From Trichocoleus desertorum ATA4-8-CV12 (lineage in GTDB: Bacteria; Cyanobacteriota; Cyanobacteriia; FACHB-46), in contig JAHHIL010000051.1 in NCBI GenBank assembly GCA_019358975.1, forward strand, positions 1 to 43,690: a stretch of DNA of 43,690 bases, read 5' to 3'. Positions 8,728-16,381 of this stretch are shown here, piece by piece. Numbering within the stretch: the stretch's first letter is position 1; each line of letters starts with the position of its first letter. The position numbers were made by a program, and so were the translations under genes. A model generated the notes under the pieces. That model ran no database searches and was not told the origin of the DNA. It saw nothing but the letters and a program-made list of their open reading frames with translations.

Positions 8728-11316
8728 TTACTCCGCTAGATCCTGAAACAACACCCAAAAAGTTGTCCAGCCTGCTCTACTTTCTACCTGAAGCTCCCCC
8801 CCTAGCTGCTCTGCTAGCTTCTGCACCAAAGCAAGTCCTAATCCTGTTCCCCCTTGTCTCCAGGGGTCAGCATTGGGAACTCGGTAAAACTTCTCAAAAA
8901 TATGGGAAAGAGCCGTAGCGGGAATTTCGACTTGATTACTCACCTCAAACCGAGTCGTAGGAGTTAGAGTTTGGTTGGGGTGGGATGAATTGAGAGACTG
9001 CTCAATCCGGAGCTGGATGGCGCTGTGGGGCGGAGTGTACTTACAGGCATTGTTCAGAAGCTCACTCAAAAGGCGCTCTAAACTATTGCTATCTGATTGA
9101 ATGGGTAACAGTTCAGAGGGCAAGTCAACGCTGAACTTTTGGTTCCGCTCTTGGATGCGTGATAAGAAGGGTTCAATTACATTAGTAACCCAGTCTCGCA
9201 GATCAATGGTTTCAACAGATAGGGGATAGCGATCTGCCTCTAGTCGCTGCAAATCTAACAAATCATTGATCAGGCTAGCTTCTCGCCCACACTCAGATTG
9301 CAATATGTCTAAATACCGTTGCTGCCGCTCTGGGCTAGGAGACAGTTTTAGCATATGAATTGCTAACTTCATGTTGGAGATAGGTGTGCGGAGTTCGTGA
9401 GAGACAGTACTGAGAAAATCATCCTTTAGCTGATGGAGATTTTGTAGAGTCGTCACTTGAGCTTGGACTGCTTGATATAGTCGAGCTTGACGAATGGCGA
9501 TCGCGCACTGGTTGGTAACTTGTTGGACTAAGCGAATCTCTAGGTCATCGAATACAAAGTTAGGCAGGCGAAACAGCCATAGATCTCCTAAGACTCCCTG
9601 ACTATCAAAAATTGGACAAGCCAAAATAGCTGCTTGAGGTCTGTCAAACTTGGGAACCAACCGACAAAACTGTACCGTTTGACCGTTAAAAAGAGCTTGG
9701 TGAACATCAGCAGATGTTTCTACAGGTAAAGCGGTACTTTGACTAGAAGGCCAACCTGGTCTAGCAGCTTCGTAGTGAATGATGATGATGTTTTGCTCTA
9801 GGTCATACATCGCTGCATTGCAGCATTCAGCCGTGAGAGCTTGGTTTAATTCCTGAACCACTGTTTCTAGAATTTGGGCTTCGTCAAAACTGTCCCGCAC
9901 TTTATCCGTGACTCGCTTCAGCATAGCCTCAAATTCGAGCGATCGCTGGAGTTGTGAGGTTCGTTCCTGAAGTTCCACAGTTCGTTGCTCAACCCGCAAC
10001 TCTAGCTCATTTTTGGCTGCTGCCAGCTCTGTAAAAGATGCTAGTAGTTGAGCGGTCATTTGGTTATGAGCTTGGGCTAAAACTTCGAATTCATGAATGC
10101 CGCCCAAGGGCACACTTTGATCAAATTTACCCGCCGCGACTTCCTCTGAGGCAGCGCATAAGCGCAGGATCGGTTGAGTGACCCAATGAGAAGTCAACAC
10201 GCCTACAACTATTGTCAAGAGCAATGCGCCTAAACAAAGCAAAATGGTGGTTCGCCTATTAGCTGCGATATGCTCCATAAAGTCGGCTTCTGGCACGACC
10301 ACCACAATCACCCAATCCAATCCATAGGGGTCGGTAAAGGGCATGACTTGAGCAAACTGTCGTCTACCTGCAATGGCAAAGTCTAGTTGTTGGCGATGCT
10401 GAATGTTGTCGAAGCTGCCGAAGTGGTTCTGTATCTGTTGAGCAGTCGCGCGGGTGACGAGATTGCTGCTAGCGATCGCACTCAACCGTTGTCGCTCCGT
10501 GGGGATTGCTGACTGACTTGGCACAAAAGGCAGCTCCGCAGTCGAGCTAGCGATTAAGTTGCCTGAATGCTCCATAATAAAGGTCTGGCCAGAACGACCC
10601 ACTTTGAGACGACTGAGAAATTCGCCGATTTCTGAGAGCGACACCGTGGCATTCGTCACTCCTAGCAAAGTACCCCCCTCGCCATAAATCGGTCGCGTGG
10701 CACTGACAGCTAGGCCCAGAGAAGAGAAGTATGGATAAACTTGTGTCCAGGTGGGTTTACCTGCTTGCACCGCTTTCTGGTACCAAGGGCGGGTACGAGG
10801 ATCAAAAGTTGTATTAACTCGAATCAGTTTTTGGCGATCGCCCTGCGGGCCTGCCTTATAAGTGTGGTACTGCCTGTTTGTGGATTGATCGATAGCTCGA
10901 ATAACAAGAGTACCATCTGGCAAGCGATCGACCGCATGAATCTCGCCTTGCTCGCTACCAAAGGCGATCGGACTTAGAGACGGGAACAACTGCATTTGCC
11001 AACTAAAATGGCGCTCTAGACTCTGGGGGTTCTGCAAATCCAACTCGCCCAACTGCACCAAATCTGCATTAATCTGCGTTACGAGTTGCGGAGTTTCTAA
11101 ATAATCAATCAGATGTTGCTGGATACGGCTTGTAAGTTCATCCCTCAACTTAGCAGCCACCTCGTTAATCGCTCTCTGGCCATCCCTCAAGGAAAAATAG
11201 GCGGTGAGTCCTACCGCCGCTGAAATTTGCAGGACAAAGGGCACAATGAGCGCTACCCGAAGCGGCACCCCTAGTACATTTTGACGGAACCGATGCGAGA
11301 GACGTTGCCGTTGCAT
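8728..11316 (-). CDS. membrane sensor histidine kinase (dCache-HAMP-GAF-HisKA-HATPase)
   Basis: 862-residue transmembrane kinase. Segment 1 is near residues 20-42 and segment 2 near 352-375, enclosing a roughly 310-residue extracytoplasmic dCache sensor (TFDPRTRPWYQKAVQAG and GVTNATVSLSEI are characteristic). HAMP and coiled coil (about 375-475) lead to a GAF domain (about 480-625). The HisKA motif FLSTVSHELRTPISN places the phosphoacceptor at His640. The ATPase core has N-box NNACKYTPP, G1 (FEKFYRV) and GGTGLGLALVQKLAEQLGG. No receiver domain or adjacent response regulator is present, so its partner must be encoded elsewhere. It probably senses a small soluble ligand. It diverges from the radical SAM gene. 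Confidence 0.9.
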   Translation of the reverse strand: MQRQRLSHRFRQNVLGVPLRVALIVPFVLQISAAVGLTAYFSLRDGQRAINEVAAKLRDELTSRIQQHLIDYLETPQLVTQINADLVQLGELDLQNPQSLERHFSWQMQLFPSLSPIAFGSEQGEIHAVDRLPDGTLVIRAIDQSTNRQYHTYKAGPQGDRQKLIRVNTTFDPRTRPWYQKAVQAGKPTWTQVYPYFSSLGLAVSATRPIYGEGGTLLGVTNATVSLSEIGEFLSRLKVGRSGQTFIMEHSGNLIASSTAELPFVPSQSAIPTERQRLSAIASSNLVTRATAQQIQNHFGSFDNIQHRQQLDFAIAGRRQFAQVMPFTDPYGLDWVIVVVVPEADFMEHIAANRRTTILLCLGALLLTIVVGVLTSHWVTQPILRLCAASEEVAAGKFDQSVPLGGIHEFEVLAQAHNQMTAQLLASFTELAAAKNELELRVEQRTVELQERTSQLQRSLEFEAMLKRVTDKVRDSFDEAQILETVVQELNQALTAECCNAAMYDLEQNIIIIHYEAARPGWPSSQSTALPVETSADVHQALFNGQTVQFCRLVPKFDRPQAAILACPIFDSQGVLGDLWLFRLPNFVFDDLEIRLVQQVTNQCAIAIRQARLYQAVQAQVTTLQNLHQLKDDFLSTVSHELRTPISNMKLAIHMLKLSPSPERQQRYLDILQSECGREASLINDLLDLQRLEADRYPLSVETIDLRDWVTNVIEPFLSRIQERNQKFSVDLPSELLPIQSDSNSLERLLSELLNNACKYTPPHSAIQLRIEQSLNSSHPNQTLTPTTRFEVSNQVEIPATALSHIFEKFYRVPNADPWRQGGTGLGLALVQKLAEQLGGELQVESRAGWTTFWVLFQDLAE

Positions 11317-11624
11317 TTATCCTGACAAAGAATTGCGGGAAAGTGTACGAGCTGTTGAGTCAACATTCCAGACAAGGCAAAGATCTTAGTCTTTTTCGGG
11401 ATTGATGTCATGTAGCTCAAGATTGAGAGAAGATAAAACGGGTGTGGTGGTACTGCAACGATCCACATAGAAGATTCTTTTGGCACAGTGTTTGGTCCCA
11501 TTACAGAGTTTGCGGTGACCGTACAAACCCTACTTCAAACAGGTTGAAATCCGCTCCTGATTTATGTTTTCGCCTTATTTGAATTCAACCATAATAGATG
11601 TAGTTCCAGTGCGGAGAACCGATT
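11317..11624. promoter_or_regulatory. divergent intergenic region, kinase / radical SAM gene
   Basis: About 310 nt between two divergent genes. It must contain promoters for both. Reading frames inside it have poor composition and I support no gene there. No convincing -35/-10 pair or operator is seen. Confidence 0.3.
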
Positions 11625-12734
11625 TTGTCTTTACCTACAACGGTTGCTAGCTCTACTTCTACTGCCCCTGCAAGGACATCTACCTTTGGAACTGCAAAGC
11701 CCCGCTTATGGATACCCGATCGCGTTCTGTTCACACCAGCAGCTTTAGAGGAGGCTGGGGGACAACGAATTCTAGAGCGGGTGCGATCGCTCAACTTGCC
11801 GATTGAAGAGTTACCCCGCAATCGCTTAACCAATTTACGTGGAGAGACCGAGCGCGAAACCTACGATATTGCCAAGCGAACTTTGGCTGTGGTAACTGCG
11901 CCGCCGAGCCAATTTAAGCTCAGCCCCATTCCACCCTCCGCCGATTGGCAATTTCACTTAGCCGAGGGTTGTCCCGCTCACTGCCAGTACTGCTACTTGG
12001 CGGGCAGCCTTCAGGGGCCTCCAGTGATTCGAGCCTACGCCAACCTACCCCAGATTTTAGATAATTTGGCTGCTTACGAACGAGAAGGCCAAGCAACCAG
12101 TTTTGAGGTGAGTTGCTACACTGACCCGCTCGGCATTGAACATCTCACAGGCAGCTTAGCCGAGTGTATTCGCTACTTCGGCACTCGTGAGGACGGCTAC
12201 CTACGCTGGGTTTCCAAGTTTGATGCGGTAGAGAGCTTGCTAGACTTGCCCCATAATGGCCATACGCGCTGTCGTGCTAGTGTCAATGCTACCCCTGTCT
12301 CTGGTCGCTTTGAGGGAGGTACGGCTTCAGTCGCGGCTCGACTCGCTGCCCTGCGGCAATTAGCTCTGCCACGAGAGCAAGGGGGCGGGGGTTATCCGAT
12401 TGGCTTGGTCATTGCTCCCATCATGCCGATCGAAGATTGGCAGCAGCATTACACCCAGCTATTCGACGACATTAGCGCCGCTTTAGATTTTGACTGTGAC
12501 CTGACGTTTGAGCTGATTTCTCACCGCTTTACTCCCGGTTCTAAAGAAGTGTTGCAGCAGTGGTATCCCCAGAGCAAGCTAGATTTAGATGAGTCTACGC
12601 GCAGCGTCAAACGCAATAAGTTTGGTGGCATTAAGTATGTCTACCACACAGATACGATGAAAGAACTCCGCCAGTTCTTCGAGCGGGAAATTGCTCAGCG
12701 CTTTCCTCAAGCCCAAATTCTCTATTGGACTTAA
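11625..12734 (+). CDS. spore photoproduct lyase family radical SAM protein
   Basis: 369-residue radical SAM enzyme resembling spore photoproduct lyase (SplB), which uses a 4Fe-4S cluster and S-adenosylmethionine to reverse the thymine dimer 5-thyminyl-5,6-dihydrothymine. The cluster motif CPAHCQYC gives Cys116, Cys120 and Cys123. Tyr122 and Tyr124 flank the last Cys as in SplB, and Cys164 (EVSCYTDPLG) sits about 41 residues later, where SplB has its catalytic H-donor Cys (EAACTSD). The C-terminal barrel continues with APIMPIEDW and ELISHRFTPGSKEVL. The frame has no ATG; TTG at 11625 is the likely start. Whether it repairs DNA in a non-sporulating cyanobacterium is unknown. It stands alone, with a kinase on one side and a hypothetical on the other. 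Confidence 0.85.
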   Translation: MSLPTTVASSTSTAPARTSTFGTAKPRLWIPDRVLFTPAALEEAGGQRILERVRSLNLPIEELPRNRLTNLRGETERETYDIAKRTLAVVTAPPSQFKLSPIPPSADWQFHLAEGCPAHCQYCYLAGSLQGPPVIRAYANLPQILDNLAAYEREGQATSFEVSCYTDPLGIEHLTGSLAECIRYFGTREDGYLRWVSKFDAVESLLDLPHNGHTRCRASVNATPVSGRFEGGTASVAARLAALRQLALPREQGGGGYPIGLVIAPIMPIEDWQQHYTQLFDDISAALDFDCDLTFELISHRFTPGSKEVLQQWYPQSKLDLDESTRSVKRNKFGGIKYVYHTDTMKELRQFFEREIAQRFPQAQILYWT

Positions 12735-12785
12735 TTCGATTCTCCTCTGTACTGGAACGCTGTTTCGCCTAGACCCGATCAAAGA

Positions 12786-13208
12786 TTAGTGATAGAAACG
12801 CTCCTCTAACCAAACCCGCACCTCATCCTCAGATTGCAGATAGGTCTTCTGACCTGTCCTAGGATTGGCAACAGACCACCCCTGAGAGCCATCGCGATCG
12901 CTGAATTGCTGAATCTCAGGTTCTTCAGAAGTGATCAATTGATTGCTCAAAGCTTGTCTCACGTTGAGCCAGAGCAAATGGCAAATATTGAAGGGGTTGG
13001 TAGGTTGCCCCTGAGGAGCATCCAATGACCAGCATCGATTTAAGTGTTCCGTTTGTTCTTGATCAGAAAATGCTTTAATCCCAGCATCCACTAACGATCG
13101 CCAAATCTGAGCCAGGCGATCGCTAAACCGTAAATCCTGTGTTTGCCGTTGCGGTTGCAAATTGGCAATTAATTTCCAATCGCGATAATTTTGCCACTGA
13201 TTTTTCAT
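12786..13208 (-). CDS. hypothetical protein
   Basis: 140 residues from the ATG at 13208 (MKNQWQNYRDWKLIANL); the frame extends to 13262 but the extra residues look non-coding. It is soluble, rich in Gln and Trp, with no signal peptide or membrane segment. The C-terminus (WSVANPRTGQKTYLQSEDEVRVWLEERFYH) looks like a small folded module. I do not recognise the family. It converges on the spore-photoproduct-lyase-like gene with 50 nt between them. Confidence 0.6.
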   Translation of the reverse strand: MKNQWQNYRDWKLIANLQPQRQTQDLRFSDRLAQIWRSLVDAGIKAFSDQEQTEHLNRCWSLDAPQGQPTNPFNICHLLWLNVRQALSNQLITSEEPEIQQFSDRDGSQGWSVANPRTGQKTYLQSEDEVRVWLEERFYH

Positions 13209-13539
13209 ATCAACGCTCCATCCAATTGGCCTGACAAAATGAAGCGCGTTCCTTCGGGACAACCCCTACTTCCGTCTCCCGCTTAAAGTTTCACTTAAAT
13301 TTCAGTCAAGCTTACTCAAGGTGGGTGGAGATGAACGATTTTATTTCTGTATTAAGTATGACAAAATTCTCTGCTTGCTAGTAATGATGTTTTATTTCCC
13401 TGACATCTGTAACTAATCCTTTATTCACGCAATTGAACTAATTTGTCTCTCCATTTAGCACCTTGGGAATACTGAGGATTGCAACCGCTTAAGGGGTTCC
13501 CCAATCCCTTAAGGCTGACAGCTCTAAGGATGAAACTGG
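13209..13539. promoter_or_regulatory. divergent intergenic region upstream of MFS gene
   Basis: About 330 nt between the hypothetical gene and the divergent MFS gene. Near 13482-13515 the motif CTTAAGG occurs in two close copies (TTAAGGGGTTCCCCAATCCCTTAAGG), forming an imperfect inverted repeat with the core GGGGTTCCCC (13495-13504). This 44-58 nt upstream position could be an operator for the transporter gene. No other gene is seen. Confidence 0.35.
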
Positions 13540-15012
13540 GTGACGAATTATTTAACTGAAGAAACCATCTTTTCTCTAGGTGAAGTGATTTCGGAATCGA
13601 TCGCCAGGATGGAACCTTCTGTGGCTCCACCCCTGAGCGCGAAAGTTCCTAAATCTGCGATCCGCTCTAGCCTCCGCGCTTCTACCTGGGATGGTGTTTT
13701 CGCCACACTCTTCAGCAATATCACCGGAGGCGTGTTACTCAGTAATTTTCTTGTAGAGCTAGATGCCAGTACTTTGCAGATCGGTATGCTCGCCTCAATC
13801 CCAATGGTGGCCAACTTACTGCAACCTTTAGGCGCTTATTGGGCCGATCGCACCATTAGTCGTCGGTGGTATAGCCTCTGCGTCTATGGCATTTCGCGCT
13901 TGTTGTGGTTGCCATTGGCGATCGCGATTCTCGCCTTTAGTGCCCACCCCACCAGCAACCAAACCCTGATTCTTGCCACGTTGGCTGTGATGTTGGCAAC
14001 CCATCTATTAGGCGCGATCGGCAGTGCTTCTTGGCTGGCTTGGTTAGCGACATTAGTACCTCGGCAGTTACGGGGGCGCTATTTTGGCTTTCGTAATAGT
14101 GCCTTTAGCTTGACGAGTTTGGTAGCAATTCCGTTGTTGGGACTGGCCGTCTCTCGATTTCCCGGCGGTAGCATTCAAGGATTTGGCGTGCTGATGTTGG
14201 TGGGCATCGTAGCAGGACTGATCAGCTTAGGTTGTCAATCTGGGATGACCGATGTCAACCCTCAAGCTCGCTTGGCTGCTCTTCCAACTAAATCAGAGCC
14301 TACGGTGGGTGCTAGTGCTGCTGTTCCTATCTCGGACGCAGCTCACATCAGCATGCTCAAGCATCCTCATTTTTTGATGTATCTGCTCTACTTTGGACTG
14401 TGGGCCTTTGGCGTCAATCTCTGCAATCCTTTCTTCAATCTTTATTTGCTCGATAACTTGTCTGTAGACGTGAGTTGGGTGACGCTCTACAACGGCCTAG
14501 GCGCAGGCGCGACATTACTGATGCTGGTGCTTTGGGGCAAATTAGCCGATCGCATTGGTAATCGCCCCATTCTGGTGCTAGATGGCATCTTGGTGGCAAT
14601 TATTCCCTTACTGTGGTTAGGCACGGGGCATAACTCACTCTCCCTTTGGTTGTGGTTTCCCTTGCTGCACCTACTGGGAGGAGGAGCAGGAGCCGCGATC
14701 GATCTCTGCATTAATAATTTGCAATTAGCGATCGCCCCTGTGCGTCACCATACTACCTACTTTGCTATTACTGCCGCGATCGGTGGCGTGTGTGGAGCAA
14801 TGGGAGCAATGGTGGGAGGTACGTTAGCACAACTAGCAGGCTCTAATGGCATTACAGAATTATTTGTGATCTCTAGTGGGCTGCGATTAGTAGCATTATT
14901 ACCCTTGTTCTGGCTGCAAGAACCGCAAAGCCGCCCCCTCGGACATGTTTGGGAGCAACTGAAGCAACAAGCCAACTATTGGTTTCTGGGTATCAAGCCA
15001 GCAGAGCTATAA
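13540..15012 (+). CDS. MFS transporter
   Basis: 490-residue major facilitator with about 12 transmembrane helices in two halves joined by a hydrophilic loop (about residues 235-270). The loop between helices 2 and 3 carries GAYWADRTISRRWY and the equivalent in the second half is WGKLADRIGNRP, both variants of the MFS motif G-x-x-x-D-R-x-G-R-R. It is probably an exporter or secondary transporter of small molecules; substrate unknown. Translation may start at GTG 13540 or at the ATG 23 codons later (MEPSVAPPLS). An FAD monooxygenase gene follows 61 nt downstream on the same strand, so a linked modification/export role is possible. Confidence 0.85.
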   Translation: MTNYLTEETIFSLGEVISESIARMEPSVAPPLSAKVPKSAIRSSLRASTWDGVFATLFSNITGGVLLSNFLVELDASTLQIGMLASIPMVANLLQPLGAYWADRTISRRWYSLCVYGISRLLWLPLAIAILAFSAHPTSNQTLILATLAVMLATHLLGAIGSASWLAWLATLVPRQLRGRYFGFRNSAFSLTSLVAIPLLGLAVSRFPGGSIQGFGVLMLVGIVAGLISLGCQSGMTDVNPQARLAALPTKSEPTVGASAAVPISDAAHISMLKHPHFLMYLLYFGLWAFGVNLCNPFFNLYLLDNLSVDVSWVTLYNGLGAGATLLMLVLWGKLADRIGNRPILVLDGILVAIIPLLWLGTGHNSLSLWLWFPLLHLLGGGAGAAIDLCINNLQLAIAPVRHHTTYFAITAAIGGVCGAMGAMVGGTLAQLAGSNGITELFVISSGLRLVALLPLFWLQEPQSRPLGHVWEQLKQQANYWFLGIKPAEL

Positions 15013-15073
15013 ATTGGTTAGGTTTCAGACATGAGAAGATGAGACTACAAGGTTCTATCAACGCTTCTCAGTC

Positions 15074-16273
15074 ATGACTCAGGTTGTAATTGTTGGGGCT
15101 GGTCCGGCGGGGGCGGCACTGGCTCTGCTTCTAGGGCAGCGGGGTATCTCCGTGAAGCTCGTAGAAGCTGCTCCCACGTTTCGGCGCACCTTTCGGGGGG
15201 AGGGTTTGATGCCGAGCGGTCTGGATGCCCTAGAGCAAATGGGCTTATCTGCTGTGCTCGATCGCCTTCCTCATCGCGCCTTGGATGCCTGGGAATTTTG
15301 GCTCAACCAGCGACTTCTGTTTCGGGTGGCGGAACCGATCGAATCAGGGGGTAAACCTTGTACCCTAGTGTCGCAAACGGCTTTGCTAGAAGCAATGATT
15401 GAGCAGGCAAAGACTTATCCGAGCTTTGAGTTGGTGCAAGGCACGCCTGTGCAAGACTTGTTGTGGCAGGAACAACGAGTGGCAGGGATTAAGCTGAGCG
15501 ATGGTCGTGAACTCGCAGCGGATTTGGTGATTGGGACAGACGGTCGCAATTCCATTGTGCGTCAGCGATCGCGCTTGACTCTAGAGCAACAGTCTCAGAG
15601 CTTTGACATCCTCTGGTTCAAGCTAGCCGATCATCCCCGCTTTGAATCGGAAAATGTCTTTTACTCGATTTTGCAAGATCGTGATGCCTTAGGTTTGTTT
15701 CGTAGTTCCGAGGGCGAGCTTCAACTGGGTTGGGCTTTGCGTTCATCGGAGTCAAAAGATTGGCAGCAGGTAAATTGGGCTGAGCGACTAGCTGCCACTT
15801 CCCCAGATTGGCTAGCTGAGCATTTCCGCCAAAACGCCGCGACCCTAGAAGGCCCGATTTTACTATCGGTGGTCGTGGGACGCTGCCCCCAATGGTCTGT
15901 ACCAGGGCTGTTGCTCCTGGGGGATGCGGCTCATCCCATGTCTCCAATTCGCGCCCAAGGCATCAATATGGCGTTGCGAGATGTGATTGTGACGGCTAAT
16001 CATCTAGTGCCTCTACTACAGGCAGAAGCAGAACCTATGGCGATCGCGGCTGTATTACCCCAGATTCAAGGCGATCGCGAACCAGAAATTATCCGAGTGC
16101 AGCAACTTCAGCGCCAAGAAGCAGCCCAAGCTGACCTTCTAGAGCATAGTGCCTTCCTGCGTTGGGGAGCGAGCCAGTTTGCGCCCTTGGTTCGTCCTCT
16201 AGTGCGGTACTCCTGGGTGCAACGTCAACATCAATTACGCCAAGGGGTTGCACCTATTCAGTTGATCGTGTGA
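15074..16273 (+). CDS. FAD-dependent monooxygenase / oxidoreductase (UbiH-like)
   Basis: 399-residue flavoprotein of the p-hydroxybenzoate hydroxylase/UbiH class. Residues 3-30 form the Rossmann GAGPAGAALALLLGQRG. The DG motif is in LVIGTDGRNSIVRQRS near residue 155, and the GD motif for FAD ribityl binding is in LLLLGDAAHPMSPIRAQGINMALRD near residue 280. These features indicate NAD(P)H-dependent hydroxylation of an aromatic or polyene substrate. It is not clearly a geranylgeranyl reductase, which shares the fold. It lies 61 nt downstream of the MFS gene on the same strand, so co-transcription is plausible. Confidence 0.82.
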   Translation: MTQVVIVGAGPAGAALALLLGQRGISVKLVEAAPTFRRTFRGEGLMPSGLDALEQMGLSAVLDRLPHRALDAWEFWLNQRLLFRVAEPIESGGKPCTLVSQTALLEAMIEQAKTYPSFELVQGTPVQDLLWQEQRVAGIKLSDGRELAADLVIGTDGRNSIVRQRSRLTLEQQSQSFDILWFKLADHPRFESENVFYSILQDRDALGLFRSSEGELQLGWALRSSESKDWQQVNWAERLAATSPDWLAEHFRQNAATLEGPILLSVVVGRCPQWSVPGLLLLGDAAHPMSPIRAQGINMALRDVIVTANHLVPLLQAEAEPMAIAAVLPQIQGDREPEIIRVQQLQRQEAAQADLLEHSAFLRWGASQFAPLVRPLVRYSWVQRQHQLRQGVAPIQLIV

Positions 16274-16381
16274 CTGGTCAGATCACGCAGTTTGTTGCAT
16301 GAAATGGCTGAGGTTATCTCACTCCAGTGTGAGTACCCTGCAAATAGGCAGGCTAATGTACGAGAGAGTGGCTGATAACCC

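Noticed and set aside
11271-11501. Minus-strand ORF upstream of the dCache-HAMP kinase
   Set aside because: Overlaps the kinase start in another frame, without a recognisable domain or coding-like composition.
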